Of a stretch of DNA of 64,000 bases, positions 8,862-17,899 are shown in pieces. The stretch spans positions 1,178,001 to 1,242,000 of the forward strand of contig NZ_CP039852.1 in NCBI RefSeq assembly GCF_006228385.1. The letters run 5' to 3'. The notes beneath the pieces were generated by a model. That model was given only the letters and a program-made list of their open reading frames with translations, was not told the DNA's origin and made no database searches. The position numbers and the translations under genes were made by a program. The number at the start of each line of letters is the position of its first letter. Within the stretch, counting starts at the first letter, position 1. This stretch comes from Salinimonas iocasae (GTDB taxonomy: Bacteria > Pseudomonadota > Gammaproteobacteria > Enterobacterales > Alteromonadaceae).

Positions 8862-10009
8862 CGTGCCGACGGCTGCCACACAGTCATGCGCTTACCCGAT
8901 AGGAACTGTACACCGGCATCCAGTAAGGCAATGTTGACCTGAACGAAAAAGTAAACAATTTTTGCCCACGACTTTTGTCTCAGTGATTCAGACCAGTGGG
9001 AGGCCAAAGCAATGCCGTAGAAGGCGAGCTGCGCTACGTAGGCTAAGACATAAAATGCGCCTTCATCCATGCAAAATGGCGTGATGATAAATAAACCCAG
9101 TAAGGTCCAGGGTACAGACCAACGCAAGAGTTTGTGCGATAACACCTGAAATGAAAACAGTCCGAATTTACCCGGGTTCATCACTTCAGGATGACGTTCA
9201 AGGGCGGTCATACCACGAATAACCGTGCGTATTTTGCGCGCATATTCTTTACTGGGGTCGGCCAGATCGGTATAGAAACCCAATACATCTGGCGCAGTTA
9301 CCGCTTTATAACCGGCCTGAGCGCAATTCAGGGCCGTGTTGAAATCGCTTGGAGCATGAATGTCCCATTGCTCACATACTTCAACACGGGCTGCGAAGAA
9401 TGAACCACTGAGGCCTACCAGGCCTGCCAGCTTAGATTCCTGCTTGCGCAGCCACATTTCGTACTTAACATAAGCGCCTTCGCCCGCAACGCTGCCATCT
9501 TTACTGACAAAGCGGTCTTCACTGCTTATTGCGCCGACTTTCGGATTATCAAAATAGCGCACCAGCTTCATAATACCGTCTGTCTCAATACGAGTAGCCA
9601 CATCAGAAAAAACAATGATGCCATGCTCAACGGTTTTAATTGCCGCTAACTGGGCATTTTCTTTACCCAGGCGCTCCTGCGCCCGTACCAGCCGCACATT
9701 CTGGTCTGCATAAGATTCAACAATGCTATCTGTTTCATCGGTTGAGCTATCTGATGCAACGACCAGTGCCAGCTTACCGTCCGGATATTCAAGCTCCAGA
9801 GAATTTTCTATCTTCTCTCTGATTCGCTTCTTTTCGTTATAAGCGGTCACTATCAGAGTAACATCCGGATAGCTGGCAGGCTCATCAGGTGGATTAATGG
9901 CTGCTTCATCAGCTTTGAACTTGTTTAGCAAAAGCAAGGTAAAAGGGTAAATAAAGTAGCTAAATACGGAAAGTAGTAGAAGTATCCAGAATAAAAACGT
10001 CATATCCAT
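8858..10009 (-). CDS. Glycosyltransferase family 2, membrane-associated
   Basis: The protein is 383 residues with an N-terminal membrane helix (about 3-28) and a GT-A domain beginning VTLIVTAYNEKKRIREKI. ASDSSTDET is the nucleotide-binding motif, FSDVATR the metal-site equivalent, and GLSGSFFAARVEV with SDFNTALNCAQAGYKA the acceptor region. RKIRTVIRG occupies the place of the QxxRW motif of processive enzymes. At least two C-terminal membrane segments follow (about 300-360). It probably adds a sugar to a lipid-linked EPS intermediate at the inner membrane. It is the first gene of the minus-strand operon; ATG 10009 and ATG 10003 are both possible starts. Confidence 0.88.
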   Translation of the reverse strand: MDMTFLFWILLLLSVFSYFIYPFTLLLLNKFKADEAAINPPDEPASYPDVTLIVTAYNEKKRIREKIENSLELEYPDGKLALVVASDSSTDETDSIVESYADQNVRLVRAQERLGKENAQLAAIKTVEHGIIVFSDVATRIETDGIMKLVRYFDNPKVGAISSEDRFVSKDGSVAGEGAYVKYEMWLRKQESKLAGLVGLSGSFFAARVEVCEQWDIHAPSDFNTALNCAQAGYKAVTAPDVLGFYTDLADPSKEYARKIRTVIRGMTALERHPEVMNPGKFGLFSFQVLSHKLLRWSVPWTLLGLFIITPFCMDEGAFYVLAYVAQLAFYGIALASHWSESLRQKSWAKIVYFFVQVNIALLDAGVQFLSGKRMTVWQPSAR

Positions 10010-10319
10010 TATGTCTTATTTGACAGCCGATTGATGCTCTACTTTACCGATAAATTTCAGTGAAGTACACGCAAACAAAGTGGCTGGTTACTGCTAAAAA
10101 ATGCGCACAGGCGGCACGTGTTGCACTAATATACGTAACGGGTAAGATAAGGCTCAATCATGCGTTAAATTGTTATAAAAATCACTGCGCAACAATAGCT
10201 TCGGTAAAGCCGGAGTAAAACAAAGCGAAAGTGTGCTAAAAAATATCAGCACCGGTGATGACAGTAATGCTAAAAATTAAACAAATCGTGCCGCGGTTGT
10301 TACAGGATCCGAAGTAAAT
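10010..10319. other. 310-bp divergent regulatory region between the GT2 operon and xrtA
   Basis: No gene is seen. Both operons must be promoted from here. Three copies of TGCTAAAAA(A)T occur at 10092-10102, 10234-10244 and 10268-10277, all in the same orientation. GGATCCGAAG lies just before the xrtA start as a ribosome-binding region. A sigma-54-like GGCAC...TTGCA at 10113-10124 has the wrong spacing and is not called. Confidence 0.5.
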
Positions 10320-11774
10320 ATGGACACATCTGGTTTTTTCTCATCGTTCAGCGGAAAAGCGCTGGCGATCATTATTGCGGTACTGGTCATCACTGGCCTT
10401 GCCGTCCCTGATACCTACCTGACCCTACACACTCTCTGGAGTAAAAATAACGAAACGTATTCTCACGGCTATATCTTGCTGATGTTCGTGATTTACGTAT
10501 TGGTCACTGATTTTCGCTGGCAAAAATTCTCTCCCTCGTTCTGGCCGGTTCCTCTGGCACTGGGTGCCGGATTGGTATGGCTGGCCGCGAACGCAGTTCA
10601 GGTTATGTTACTACAAACGCTGGTTTTGCCCGGTGTGCTGTGGTGCGCACTCGCTGCCATGGTAGGCATAAAAAACAGTCTCAAAACGCTGGTGCCGATA
10701 CTGTCGCTGTATCTGGCGTTACCCATTATGGATGTGCTGATTGTACCGCTTCAGAATCTGACCACCTGGGTTAACACCAAACTTATTCACGCAGTGGGAA
10801 TAACCGCATTTATAGATGGCTATGACATTCACATGCCCTATGGAGTCATGCGTATTGCCCATGGCTGTGCAGGCTTGAACTATCTGCTTGCCGGCGTGTG
10901 TCTGGGGGTGTTTTATGCGTATCTCAATCTGCAAAAGTTGTCACTGCAACTGCGGGCGGTTGCACTTATTGTTTTGCTTTCGCTGGTAGGTAACTGGGTC
11001 CGCGTGTTTTTGCTGATTCTGATTGGCTATGAATCCAAAATGCAAAGTGAGCTTGTTTACGAACATGGTTTCTTTGGCTGGGTTATCTTTGCCATCTTGG
11101 CAGTTTTCTTCTTTTTCTATGCTAAACGTCTGGAGAAAAAGGACGGTGAATTTACCGGGAGTGGCGACAAACCTGAGCTTAAATTAAACGGTAAAATGAT
11201 TGGTGCACTTGTTGCGACGATGGTGGCCTTTGCCGCATTACCGGTATGGTGGAACCAAAACACCAGCCAGACCAACCAGGACACGGTTGAGGTTAATTTA
11301 CCGTCATCACTTGAAGCACTGTCTGTTGCGAAAAACGATTTGGCGCGAATTGGCGCTAAGTATGAAGGCCATGATTTCAGTAAAGTCTTTACCGGACGAG
11401 ACACCGACTACCGCCTGACCTTAGCAGTGGCTTCTTATTTTAAACAAGCGCAGGGTAAAGAGCTTATCTATTATGCTAATCAGCCGGCCGCCGGTATAAC
11501 AGGTAAAGTAAAAATCACGGTAGATGGCAAGCCGGTTAATGCAGCCCTGACCCGGCGCGGACAGGTTGTTTTCTGGATATACCGAATAGGCGATGAGGTC
11601 GTGACTTCAGAACTGGACGGCAAGCTGGCCCAGTTAAAGCAAATATTCAGCTCGCCGGTAGCCAGTGCGCTCATATTACAGGTAGATTGCCGGGGTAAAT
11701 GTGGTGATCCGGAGGAAGTCGCCGGCGCACTGACACCGCAAATAAAAGCCCTCTACAATACAAAGGTCAGGTAA
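10320..11774 (+). CDS. xrtA: Exosortase A with fused C-terminal EpsI domain
   Basis: An inner-membrane transpeptidase/protease that recognises the PEP-CTERM tripartite signal and cleaves it from secreted proteins. The N-terminal about 275 residues are a multi-pass exosortase domain with the three conserved residues visible: Cys183 in AHGCAGLNY, Arg228 in GNWVRVFLL and His249 in YEHGFFGW. The C-terminal part (about 290-484) is a soluble EpsI/DUF3485 domain with FKQAQGKELIYYANQ, a common fusion in XrtA. Its substrates in this window are the three PEP-CTERM proteins at 42.8-45.5 kb. The stop overlaps the next GT4 start as TAATG. All catalytic residues are present, so it should be active. Confidence 0.97.
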   Translation: MDTSGFFSSFSGKALAIIIAVLVITGLAVPDTYLTLHTLWSKNNETYSHGYILLMFVIYVLVTDFRWQKFSPSFWPVPLALGAGLVWLAANAVQVMLLQTLVLPGVLWCALAAMVGIKNSLKTLVPILSLYLALPIMDVLIVPLQNLTTWVNTKLIHAVGITAFIDGYDIHMPYGVMRIAHGCAGLNYLLAGVCLGVFYAYLNLQKLSLQLRAVALIVLLSLVGNWVRVFLLILIGYESKMQSELVYEHGFFGWVIFAILAVFFFFYAKRLEKKDGEFTGSGDKPELKLNGKMIGALVATMVAFAALPVWWNQNTSQTNQDTVEVNLPSSLEALSVAKNDLARIGAKYEGHDFSKVFTGRDTDYRLTLAVASYFKQAQGKELIYYANQPAAGITGKVKITVDGKPVNAALTRRGQVVFWIYRIGDEVVTSELDGKLAQLKQIFSSPVASALILQVDCRGKCGDPEEVAGALTPQIKALYNTKVR

Positions 11775-12865
11775 TGAAAATACTTCATATTGCCTCCGGG
11801 GACACCTGGGCCGGTGCAGAAGTTCAGGTTTGGACGCTGTGTACCGAACTGGTTAAACAGGGCCAAACGGTTCATGCCATTATATTAAATCCAGGTCGGC
11901 TGGCCGAAATGCTGGCTGAATCTGGTGTAACGGTGACAGTATTGGATGAACGCCGCTTTGGTTTTGCCAAGTTGTTGGAGAAGATAAAGCTTGAGCTGCA
12001 CCGTTGGCAGCCTGATGTTATCCATACTCACCGACAAAAAGAAAATATTCTGGGCTCGCTCGCGAATAAAATGACGATCAGTGTACCGGGGTTTCGAACT
12101 GTGCACGGTGCGCCTGAGTTTACGCCGAGTCTGAAGCAACGTATCCAGATTGGCGCAGACCGGTTCACGGGCAAAAGGCTACAGCATGGCATCATCAGTG
12201 TTTCTGATGATTTAACGCAAAAGTTAACCGGCCAGTTCCCTGCCAGTAAAATTCACACCATTGCTAACGGTATCGACCCGGAAGCAGTGCGTAAAGATGC
12301 AAGTGCCCATGATGGTGAAGTGGCGATTAATGACCAAACCAATAGTTTGCATGTAGGGTTCGTCGGACGGATGGAGTCGGTTAAGCGGGTGGATTTATTT
12401 CTGCAAATGGCTGAGTTAATTCATCACAACGCGAATACGGAGCATCCAGTACATTTTCATCTGTTTGGCGGCGGCAGCTTACTTGAAGAGCATAAAAGCT
12501 GGGCAACGCGCCATAATCTCAATGAGTTTGTCACATTTCACGGCCACACCACTATTATCCGCAGCTGGATTGCCAGAATGAATTTATTGGTTATGCCGTC
12601 TGATCACGAAGGGCTGCCCATGACCGCACTCGAGAGCCTGGCCCTGGGTGTACCAATGGTAACGCACGCGACGGGGGGACTTATTCCGCTGTTAAAAACG
12701 GCGGGTTGCAATGGACTGGTTGAAAAACACTGCGCTGCTGGTTATGCAGAGCGGGTAGAAGCGTTATTGAAAGCGCCACCTAGTGTGGCGCTTCCCGAAG
12801 CGTATACTGCAGCGCGCAATGCGAATGAAATTGTTGCGCTGTATCAGTCGGCGTTAACCGGGTAA
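11774..12865 (+). CDS. GT4 glycosyltransferase coupled to xrtA
   Basis: A GT-B fold enzyme of 363 residues. The N-terminal GDTWAGAEVQVWTL is the nucleotide-free acceptor loop of GT4 enzymes, and the C-terminal half has VGFVGRMESVKRVDLFLQ, then MPSDHEGLPMTALESLALGVPMV with the E-x7-E donor-binding motif. It is a cytoplasmic, membrane-peripheral retaining transferase. It overlaps the xrtA stop by one base (TAATG), so it is cotranslated with the sorting enzyme. Its 3' end overlaps the convergent sulfotransferase gene by 12 bases. The sugar donor cannot be told from sequence. Confidence 0.9.
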   Translation: MKILHIASGDTWAGAEVQVWTLCTELVKQGQTVHAIILNPGRLAEMLAESGVTVTVLDERRFGFAKLLEKIKLELHRWQPDVIHTHRQKENILGSLANKMTISVPGFRTVHGAPEFTPSLKQRIQIGADRFTGKRLQHGIISVSDDLTQKLTGQFPASKIHTIANGIDPEAVRKDASAHDGEVAINDQTNSLHVGFVGRMESVKRVDLFLQMAELIHHNANTEHPVHFHLFGGGSLLEEHKSWATRHNLNEFVTFHGHTTIIRSWIARMNLLVMPSDHEGLPMTALESLALGVPMVTHATGGLIPLLKTAGCNGLVEKHCAAGYAERVEALLKAPPSVALPEAYTAARNANEIVALYQSALTG

Positions 12866-13690
12866 TCGGCTGTAGCCCAGACGGTCGAGCATAAAGCCGG
12901 CCGTCTCATTAATTTGTGCAATATCCGCTTCAGATAACTTTTTAATACTTGATGCATTCATATCTTTAACGCTGTCGTTACGCTCATGAATGGCGAAGTT
13001 CTGCGTGCTGAGATCAGGGAACGCTTCCAGCCCCAGAAAACTGGCTATTTTATTGAGCTCATCCTGCGGAGAGCTCGCCAGATCTTCATAGCGTATCATG
13101 TGGAAATTGTTCAGCTTTTGTGCGTCGTCCAGCATAATTTGATTGCTTCGCGCCCATTGCCACGCAGACTTATCAATAGGCCAGCCATCTTTAATTGACT
13201 TTGGATCGCCCTTTCTTGAAATGCCCTCGGCAACGGCATAACCATTGCGCACAATCCCGATGAAATGCGCGTTTTCAAAATGCTTTTGAAACCAACGCGT
13301 TCTGGCAGCATTTGGCGGAGACTTTTCTACCAAAACCGGCTTTTTCAAATCCAGCCGCATTCCCCATTCTTTTTTAATACGCGCAACGTCCGGGCCTTCG
13401 TCATTCTCGTTCAGACAAAAAATATCCTCACGGTCTACCCACATTCTGGGGATGCCCAAATCGTAGTCCTTGAGAAACTGGTCTGTTATGAAGTGGCCTT
13501 CAGTGGGTAGTGCAGAAATGCTCGGGTGGCGTCCCATGAGCTCAGAGAGCAGGGTGGTGCCAGAATTGTAACAGCCTACCAGGAAAACCCATTTCTCAGG
13601 TTTTGGTGTAGGTTTCGCTGCGATCTTAACTTCGCGTAAAATATTACCCAGCGCTTCGCGGGTGACTTGTCTGAATCGGGTTCCAGCCAT
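12854..13690 (-). CDS. Sulfotransferase family protein (PAPS-dependent)
   Basis: The protein is 278 residues. WVFLVGCYNSGTTLLSELMGRHP (34-56) is the 5'-phosphosulfate-binding loop and HFIGIVRNGYAVAEG with Arg147 is the 3'-phosphate-binding strand. VEKSPPN and FHMIRYEDLASSP are further family blocks. It would transfer sulfate from PAPS to a glycan, in the cytoplasm on a lipid-linked intermediate. The ATG at 13690 has GAGGTAAAC in front, a good ribosome-binding site, and only two bases separate it from the upstream sulfotransferase, so the pair is an operon. The C-terminus overlaps the convergent GT4. Confidence 0.9.
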   Translation of the reverse strand: MAGTRFRQVTREALGNILREVKIAAKPTPKPEKWVFLVGCYNSGTTLLSELMGRHPSISALPTEGHFITDQFLKDYDLGIPRMWVDREDIFCLNENDEGPDVARIKKEWGMRLDLKKPVLVEKSPPNAARTRWFQKHFENAHFIGIVRNGYAVAEGISRKGDPKSIKDGWPIDKSAWQWARSNQIMLDDAQKLNNFHMIRYEDLASSPQDELNKIASFLGLEAFPDLSTQNFAIHERNDSVKDMNASSIKKLSEADIAQINETAGFMLDRLGYSRLPG

Positions 13691-13692
13691 GT

Positions 13693-14538
13693 TTACCTCA
13701 ATACTGCATTAACATCGTAACCAAAACGCTCAATAATAAATTTTTCGCGCTGCAAAATAATATTTGCTGTTTCCTCATCATAGTAATGAGAAACGCCCTT
13801 ACGGGAAGATGTATTGGTTTTTTTATTTTTTCCATCAAGGATGGATGCTTTATCTGAATCGGACAAGGAAATTCCCGCCTGGGCGACTGAAGAAATGAAA
13901 TCGTCTTCTAAATTTTCCTGTCGAACAAAGGCATTTACAAAGCCCTGTTCATTCCAGATCATTTTTAGTCTCTCGAAAGAGGTATCCAGCGAGTCGTCAT
14001 ATATACGTTCATCCAGTGCCGCGAATAACTTAAAAAAGCGGTAGCTTAATAATCCGGCATGTTTACTGAACGGGCTGAATCCGTATCCCTCTCCAATATC
14101 CATGGCTCGGTCAGGGTCAAACATCATTCTGACCCACTGACGAAAACCCTCGACATCTGAGGAGTCGGCATAAACCGACTGCCATGCATGATTATCTTTT
14201 TTAAAGTCGCTTTGCATCTGACGGGCGATATGGCCTACAGCGGGGCGTTGTCTACCCATTTCTTTGGGTAACTGTTGCACACAATAGCGCAGGCTGGTTT
14301 TGCGTGTGGTTTGAAGATAAACACTACCCTGACGGTCACAGCCATAGCCCCACAGGCTAACATACCAATCCCAGGGGTTTCTGATTGATCCTAAAACGAA
14401 TTTATTACGAAGATCTTCTGGGATTCGATTATGTTTACCGATCTGCTGTCCACCGACGTAGGTCGACAACAATTTTAAAAGATGGCTTCCTGCAGTTTTG
14501 TGTAACTCTGTAAAAACAAGTGACTCAGATACAAACAT
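13693..14538 (-). CDS. Sulfotransferase-like protein (Sulfotransfer_2 type)
   Basis: The protein is 281 residues. ELHKTAGSHLLKLL (11-24) is the PAPS 5'-phosphosulfate loop in the HxxKTAGS form, and VLGSIRNPWDWYVSLWGYG (48-66) is the 3'-phosphate-binding segment. Such enzymes sulfate carbohydrates. There is no signal peptide or membrane helix. It is first in a two-gene minus-strand operon with the sulfotransferase at 12854 and diverges from a third sulfotransferase at 14617. The C-terminal FGYDVNAVLR matches the FGY...-ending of this family. Its exact acceptor is unknown. Confidence 0.82.
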   Translation of the reverse strand: MFVSESLVFTELHKTAGSHLLKLLSTYVGGQQIGKHNRIPEDLRNKFVLGSIRNPWDWYVSLWGYGCDRQGSVYLQTTRKTSLRYCVQQLPKEMGRQRPAVGHIARQMQSDFKKDNHAWQSVYADSSDVEGFRQWVRMMFDPDRAMDIGEGYGFSPFSKHAGLLSYRFFKLFAALDERIYDDSLDTSFERLKMIWNEQGFVNAFVRQENLEDDFISSVAQAGISLSDSDKASILDGKNKKTNTSSRKGVSHYYDEETANIILQREKFIIERFGYDVNAVLR

Positions 14539-14616
14539 ACTCTATTGTTCTGTAATATTTGGTGCATAGCATATACAAAAACCCTGACGTACCATAACTT
14601 AATTTAAGAATTTTTG

Positions 14617-15384
14617 ATGTTGCCCTTGATAAGAAGTATTTATAAAAGCGCTGTACCTGCCGAATTCAGATTCTGGCTATACAAAAAACGCAATCCAGTA
14701 CATATGGCGAATTTGCGAAAACGGGTCAATCCCTCTCCGAAAGGCGACTTCTCACTGGCGCCGTATGATCAGAAAAAAGCCATTTTTGTTCACATTACTA
14801 AAACAGCGGGAACGTCAGTTGCCCTGACATTGTTCGGCGCGTTGCCTTACCATTACAGGGCGTGGGAATATCGCGTTATCTTCGGTAAAAAAGATTTTAA
14901 TGATTATTTCAAATTTGCTTTCGTTCGTAACCCCTGGGACCGCCTGTATTCTGCCTTTTCTTTTTTAAAAGGTGGCGGCTGGGACGATATCGACAAGCGT
15001 TGGGCAGAGGAAAATCTTGCCGGCATTGATGACTTCAACGATTTTGTTATCAATTGGCTAACGCCTGAAAGGTTATATGCGCATATGCATTTCTGGCCCC
15101 AAAGCGATTTCATTTGCGATAGCAAAAACCGCGTGATGATCGACTACCTGGCATACTTCGAGACTATCGGAGATGACTTTAAGCGGATAGCGAATCAGAT
15201 CAATTGCGAACAGTCTTTGAAGCATACAAATGCATCCAAGCGTAAGGGCTATAAAGACGTTTACAGCGAAGAGGCCAGACAGAAAGTTGCGCTGTTGTAT
15301 GCTAGGGACATCAATAACTTTGGATACCGGTTTGACGGGGTCACCCGACAGCGTGTAGACGGGGAGTCCTTTGTCAGTGAGTAG
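14617..15384 (+). CDS. Sulfotransferase family 2 (carbohydrate sulfotransferase)
   Basis: The protein is about 255 residues. AIFVHITKTAGTSVALTLFG (56-75) and FAFVRNPWDRLYSAFSFLK (100-118) are the PAPS-binding P-loop and 3'-phosphate motif, classic for Sulfotransfer_2. SYEARQ..ALLYARDINNFGYRF-like text closes the protein, also typical. I choose ATG 14617; a TTG at 14614 lies just upstream. A slightly hydrophobic N-terminus (LPLIRSIYKSAVPAEFRFWLY) is not a clear membrane anchor. It is followed by two GT4 genes whose starts overlap or abut its end, so sulfation and glycosyl transfer are coexpressed. Confidence 0.92.
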   Translation: MLPLIRSIYKSAVPAEFRFWLYKKRNPVHMANLRKRVNPSPKGDFSLAPYDQKKAIFVHITKTAGTSVALTLFGALPYHYRAWEYRVIFGKKDFNDYFKFAFVRNPWDRLYSAFSFLKGGGWDDIDKRWAEENLAGIDDFNDFVINWLTPERLYAHMHFWPQSDFICDSKNRVMIDYLAYFETIGDDFKRIANQINCEQSLKHTNASKRKGYKDVYSEEARQKVALLYARDINNFGYRFDGVTRQRVDGESFVSE

Positions 15385-16525
15385 TAAGAAGAAGCCGGGT
15401 ATCTTATGTGTAGCAAACTGGAAGTCAGATGTTGGTTATGCCTGGTGGCTGATGGAAAGCTACTGGGTACGTATTAGTGAAGTCTTTAAAGATTCACATA
15501 CGACATTTCTTGCCTATCCAGAGATAAATGCTGTTCCACAGCATATTGAAGACAGCGAAATCCGTTATTTTCAACATACATTTCGCCCTGAAAGATTCAG
15601 TGATATTCGTCGTAATACAGCGCTTATAAAAAAGCATAATATTCAGGTGTTGTACCTGTCTGACTACGGCGTTTCGTCAATCGCCTATGCGATGTATCGT
15701 GCTGCCGGTGTTAAAAAAATCATTGTGCATGATCATACTCCCGGACTGCGAACAAAAGCAACAGGCCTCAAGAAGCACCTGAAGACAATAAAAGCCAATT
15801 TCCCGCTAGCACGTGCAGATGCCGCTTTCGGCGCTACCAGCTTTGTTACACGCCGGCTCACAGAAACCGCCTGCTTCAGCGAGGCGCGTTGTTATACCAT
15901 TCAAAATGGTATATTACCGTTTGAGTGTGCGCCGCCTGACGATGGCAGATTGCGCCGTCTGTTTTCGGGTAGTCGCAATAAAGTGATTGTGACCGCAGCA
16001 CGGGCCAACAAATATAAAGGTATAGATTTCGCGCTTGAGGTTATCGCCGAGCTGGTGCATTCGCATCATATAACGGATATCAGCTATTTACTTTGCGGTG
16101 ATGGACCGGACTTGGAAAATTTTCGACAGCAGGCGAAAAGTCTGGATATTTCCCAGTATTGCCACTTTCCCGGAAGAGTTGATAAAGCCAGCGAAATACT
16201 CTGCCACTGTTATTTAGGGTTTCAGCCTGCGAAAGGCGAGGTAGGCTATTCCTTATCGATTTTGGAATATATGTACGCGGGTTTGCCCGTCGTTGTGCCC
16301 AATAACCCTTCTGTCTGCGAAGCTACCACACACGGCCAGACAGGCGCTGTTTACGAAGAAGGAAATGTGCAGGAAGCGGCAAACGCTATTGCGCACTATC
16401 TGACAGACTCAGATGAACAGGTCAGGCAGGGACGAAATGCACGTGAGTCCATAGAGCAAAGCTACACACTGGCATCCACACACAGCGCTTTTGACAAGGC
16501 GATAAAACAGGTTATTGAAAAGTAG
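15371..16525 (+). CDS. GT4-like glycosyltransferase
   Basis: The protein is 384 residues with the C-terminal GT-B donor domain clearly visible: KVIVTAARANKYKGIDFALEVIAEL, then LLCGDGPDLENFRQQAKSL, HFPGRVDKASEILCHCYLGFQPAKGEVGYSLSILEYMYAGLPVVVP and a final SIEQSYTLA helix. The N-terminal domain starts GILCVANWKSDVGYAWWLME. The start is unclear: TTG 15371 or GTG 15377, both overlapping the sulfotransferase stop, which indicates tight coupling. The C-terminal E-x7-E acceptor pattern is altered to KGEVGYSLSILE. The sugar donor is unknown. Confidence 0.82.
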   Translation: MSVSSKKKPGILCVANWKSDVGYAWWLMESYWVRISEVFKDSHTTFLAYPEINAVPQHIEDSEIRYFQHTFRPERFSDIRRNTALIKKHNIQVLYLSDYGVSSIAYAMYRAAGVKKIIVHDHTPGLRTKATGLKKHLKTIKANFPLARADAAFGATSFVTRRLTETACFSEARCYTIQNGILPFECAPPDDGRLRRLFSGSRNKVIVTAARANKYKGIDFALEVIAELVHSHHITDISYLLCGDGPDLENFRQQAKSLDISQYCHFPGRVDKASEILCHCYLGFQPAKGEVGYSLSILEYMYAGLPVVVPNNPSVCEATTHGQTGAVYEEGNVQEAANAIAHYLTDSDEQVRQGRNARESIEQSYTLASTHSAFDKAIKQVIEK

Positions 16526-16526
16526 T

Positions 16527-17783
16527 ATGAAAGGACCGGTTTTTAAACATTTCGATAAAAAAGACGGACAAGCACTTGATATACTTACCGTCGCGGCCAA
16601 TTACCCCAGTCAGGTTCAGCCGTGGATGATAAACCACCTGTACCAGATTGAAAAAAATGGTGGCACGAACCGTATTGTGTCGATAGGTAAAGACGACATG
16701 GTGTTTGATCAGGCACTTCAGTCCTGCGATTTAAGTAAGTACTACTGGAATCTTGGCGAGAGCCATCAGGCGCTGGTGACAAATGCCGTTAAACAACTTG
16801 TAAATCCTGCAACGCTGGGGCGTACAGTGAGGTTATTGTCAAAAGCCGGTTGGCCAGACAGTCTGAAGAAAAAGATTGTACAGGCCATCAGTGCCTATTC
16901 AATGACGTTTAAACCGGATTTGATTCATTGTCACAGTGAGCCGGTAGGTGCCAGGCTGAATCATCTGATAAAAGCCAACGGCGCGCCGCTTATCCACACC
17001 TTTCACGGGCAAACCCCGGTAGGCGTTCCTACAATAAGCCGTGAGCTTCGCGCTCAGTACACACGGCATGCTCGTGCGATTCTGGTCAATACCCGCTTCG
17101 CGCAAAAGCAGTACGAAGCACTCGGCGCGGTAAATGACAATTTTATTGTTGTCCCACAAGGCACTGATATTGAACAGTGGCCCTTTAACCCCAAGCCTTG
17201 TCCAACAGGTGAAGAGCCATTGCAGCTACTTACAGTAGGCAGGGTCGTTGAGGAAAAAGGTCACAAATATGTGATTGATGCTGTTGACCAGCTTCGCAAA
17301 GACAATATTAATGCACATTACCATATAGTGGGTCGCGGCCCTGAAATCGATACGCTGCAGGAACAAATCAATCGGCTTCAGTTGCACAATGAAATTACGA
17401 TTCACGGCTTACTGACCGGGGATGCGCTGAAGCAACAATATCAGCAGGCCCATATTTTTGTACTACCAAGTTTGAAGGGCAACGGCGAGACCTGGGAGGA
17501 AACACAAGGCGTTGTGGTTCAGGAAGCCCAGGCGTCAGGTTTGCTGGTTATTGGTGCTGACTCAGGCGGTATTGCTGAGTGCATCGATGATGGTGAAAAC
17601 GGCTTTGTCGTGCCAGATAGGGATGCATCAGCGATTTACCACACGGTAAAACAATTAATATCAGCGCCGGACAGATGGAAGCAGTGGCAGCAAAACGGGC
17701 GGGACTGGGTAACAGCGAACTATAGTCTGGATGCCATCGGCAAGCGCGTCGTTTCTATCTATCAAAGTATTATTGCGAAGTAG
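16527..17783 (+). CDS. GT4 glycosyltransferase
   Basis: The protein is about 418 residues. QLLTVGRVVEEKGHKYVIDAV begins the donor domain, YHIVGRGPEIDTLQEQI and ITIHGLLTGDALKQQYQQAHIFVLPSLKGNGETWEETQGVVVQEAQASGLLVIG follow. The GETWEETQGVVVQEAQ text is the form seen in WcaL/AmsK-like colanic-type transferases, so a role in finishing an EPS repeat is a fair inference. The ATG at 16527 lies one base after the upstream stop; a TTG at 16515 would overlap. It is the last gene of the 14617-17783 operon and is followed by a stem-loop facing a convergent gene. Confidence 0.9.
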   Translation: MKGPVFKHFDKKDGQALDILTVAANYPSQVQPWMINHLYQIEKNGGTNRIVSIGKDDMVFDQALQSCDLSKYYWNLGESHQALVTNAVKQLVNPATLGRTVRLLSKAGWPDSLKKKIVQAISAYSMTFKPDLIHCHSEPVGARLNHLIKANGAPLIHTFHGQTPVGVPTISRELRAQYTRHARAILVNTRFAQKQYEALGAVNDNFIVVPQGTDIEQWPFNPKPCPTGEEPLQLLTVGRVVEEKGHKYVIDAVDQLRKDNINAHYHIVGRGPEIDTLQEQINRLQLHNEITIHGLLTGDALKQQYQQAHIFVLPSLKGNGETWEETQGVVVQEAQASGLLVIGADSGGIAECIDDGENGFVVPDRDASAIYHTVKQLISAPDRWKQWQQNGRDWVTANYSLDAIGKRVVSIYQSIIAK

Positions 17784-17847
17784 CCCAACGCCGCAATAGC
17801 AAACCGTAGACATGGCGTAACAAGCGTTGCGCCTAATTTATGACAAC

Positions 17848-17875
17848 ATAGGCGGTGAGGAGTATCACCGCCTAT
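17848..17875. terminator. Stem-loop between convergent genes, possible bidirectional terminator
   Basis: A perfect 11-bp stem ATAGGCGGTGA / TCACCGCCTAT (17848-17858 with 17865-17875) has a six-base loop. It sits between the GT4 stop (17783) and the end of the minus-strand ATP-grasp gene (17900). There is no strong T-run on either side, so it may act as a 3'-end stabiliser as well as, or instead of, a terminator. Confidence 0.6.
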
Positions 17876-17899
17876 ATTGCAAACAGAAAGTAGATATAG

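Noticed and set aside
10113..10124. GGCACG...TTGCA resembling a sigma-54 promoter before xrtA
   Set aside because: Only two bases separate the two elements; the consensus needs four after TGGCACG.
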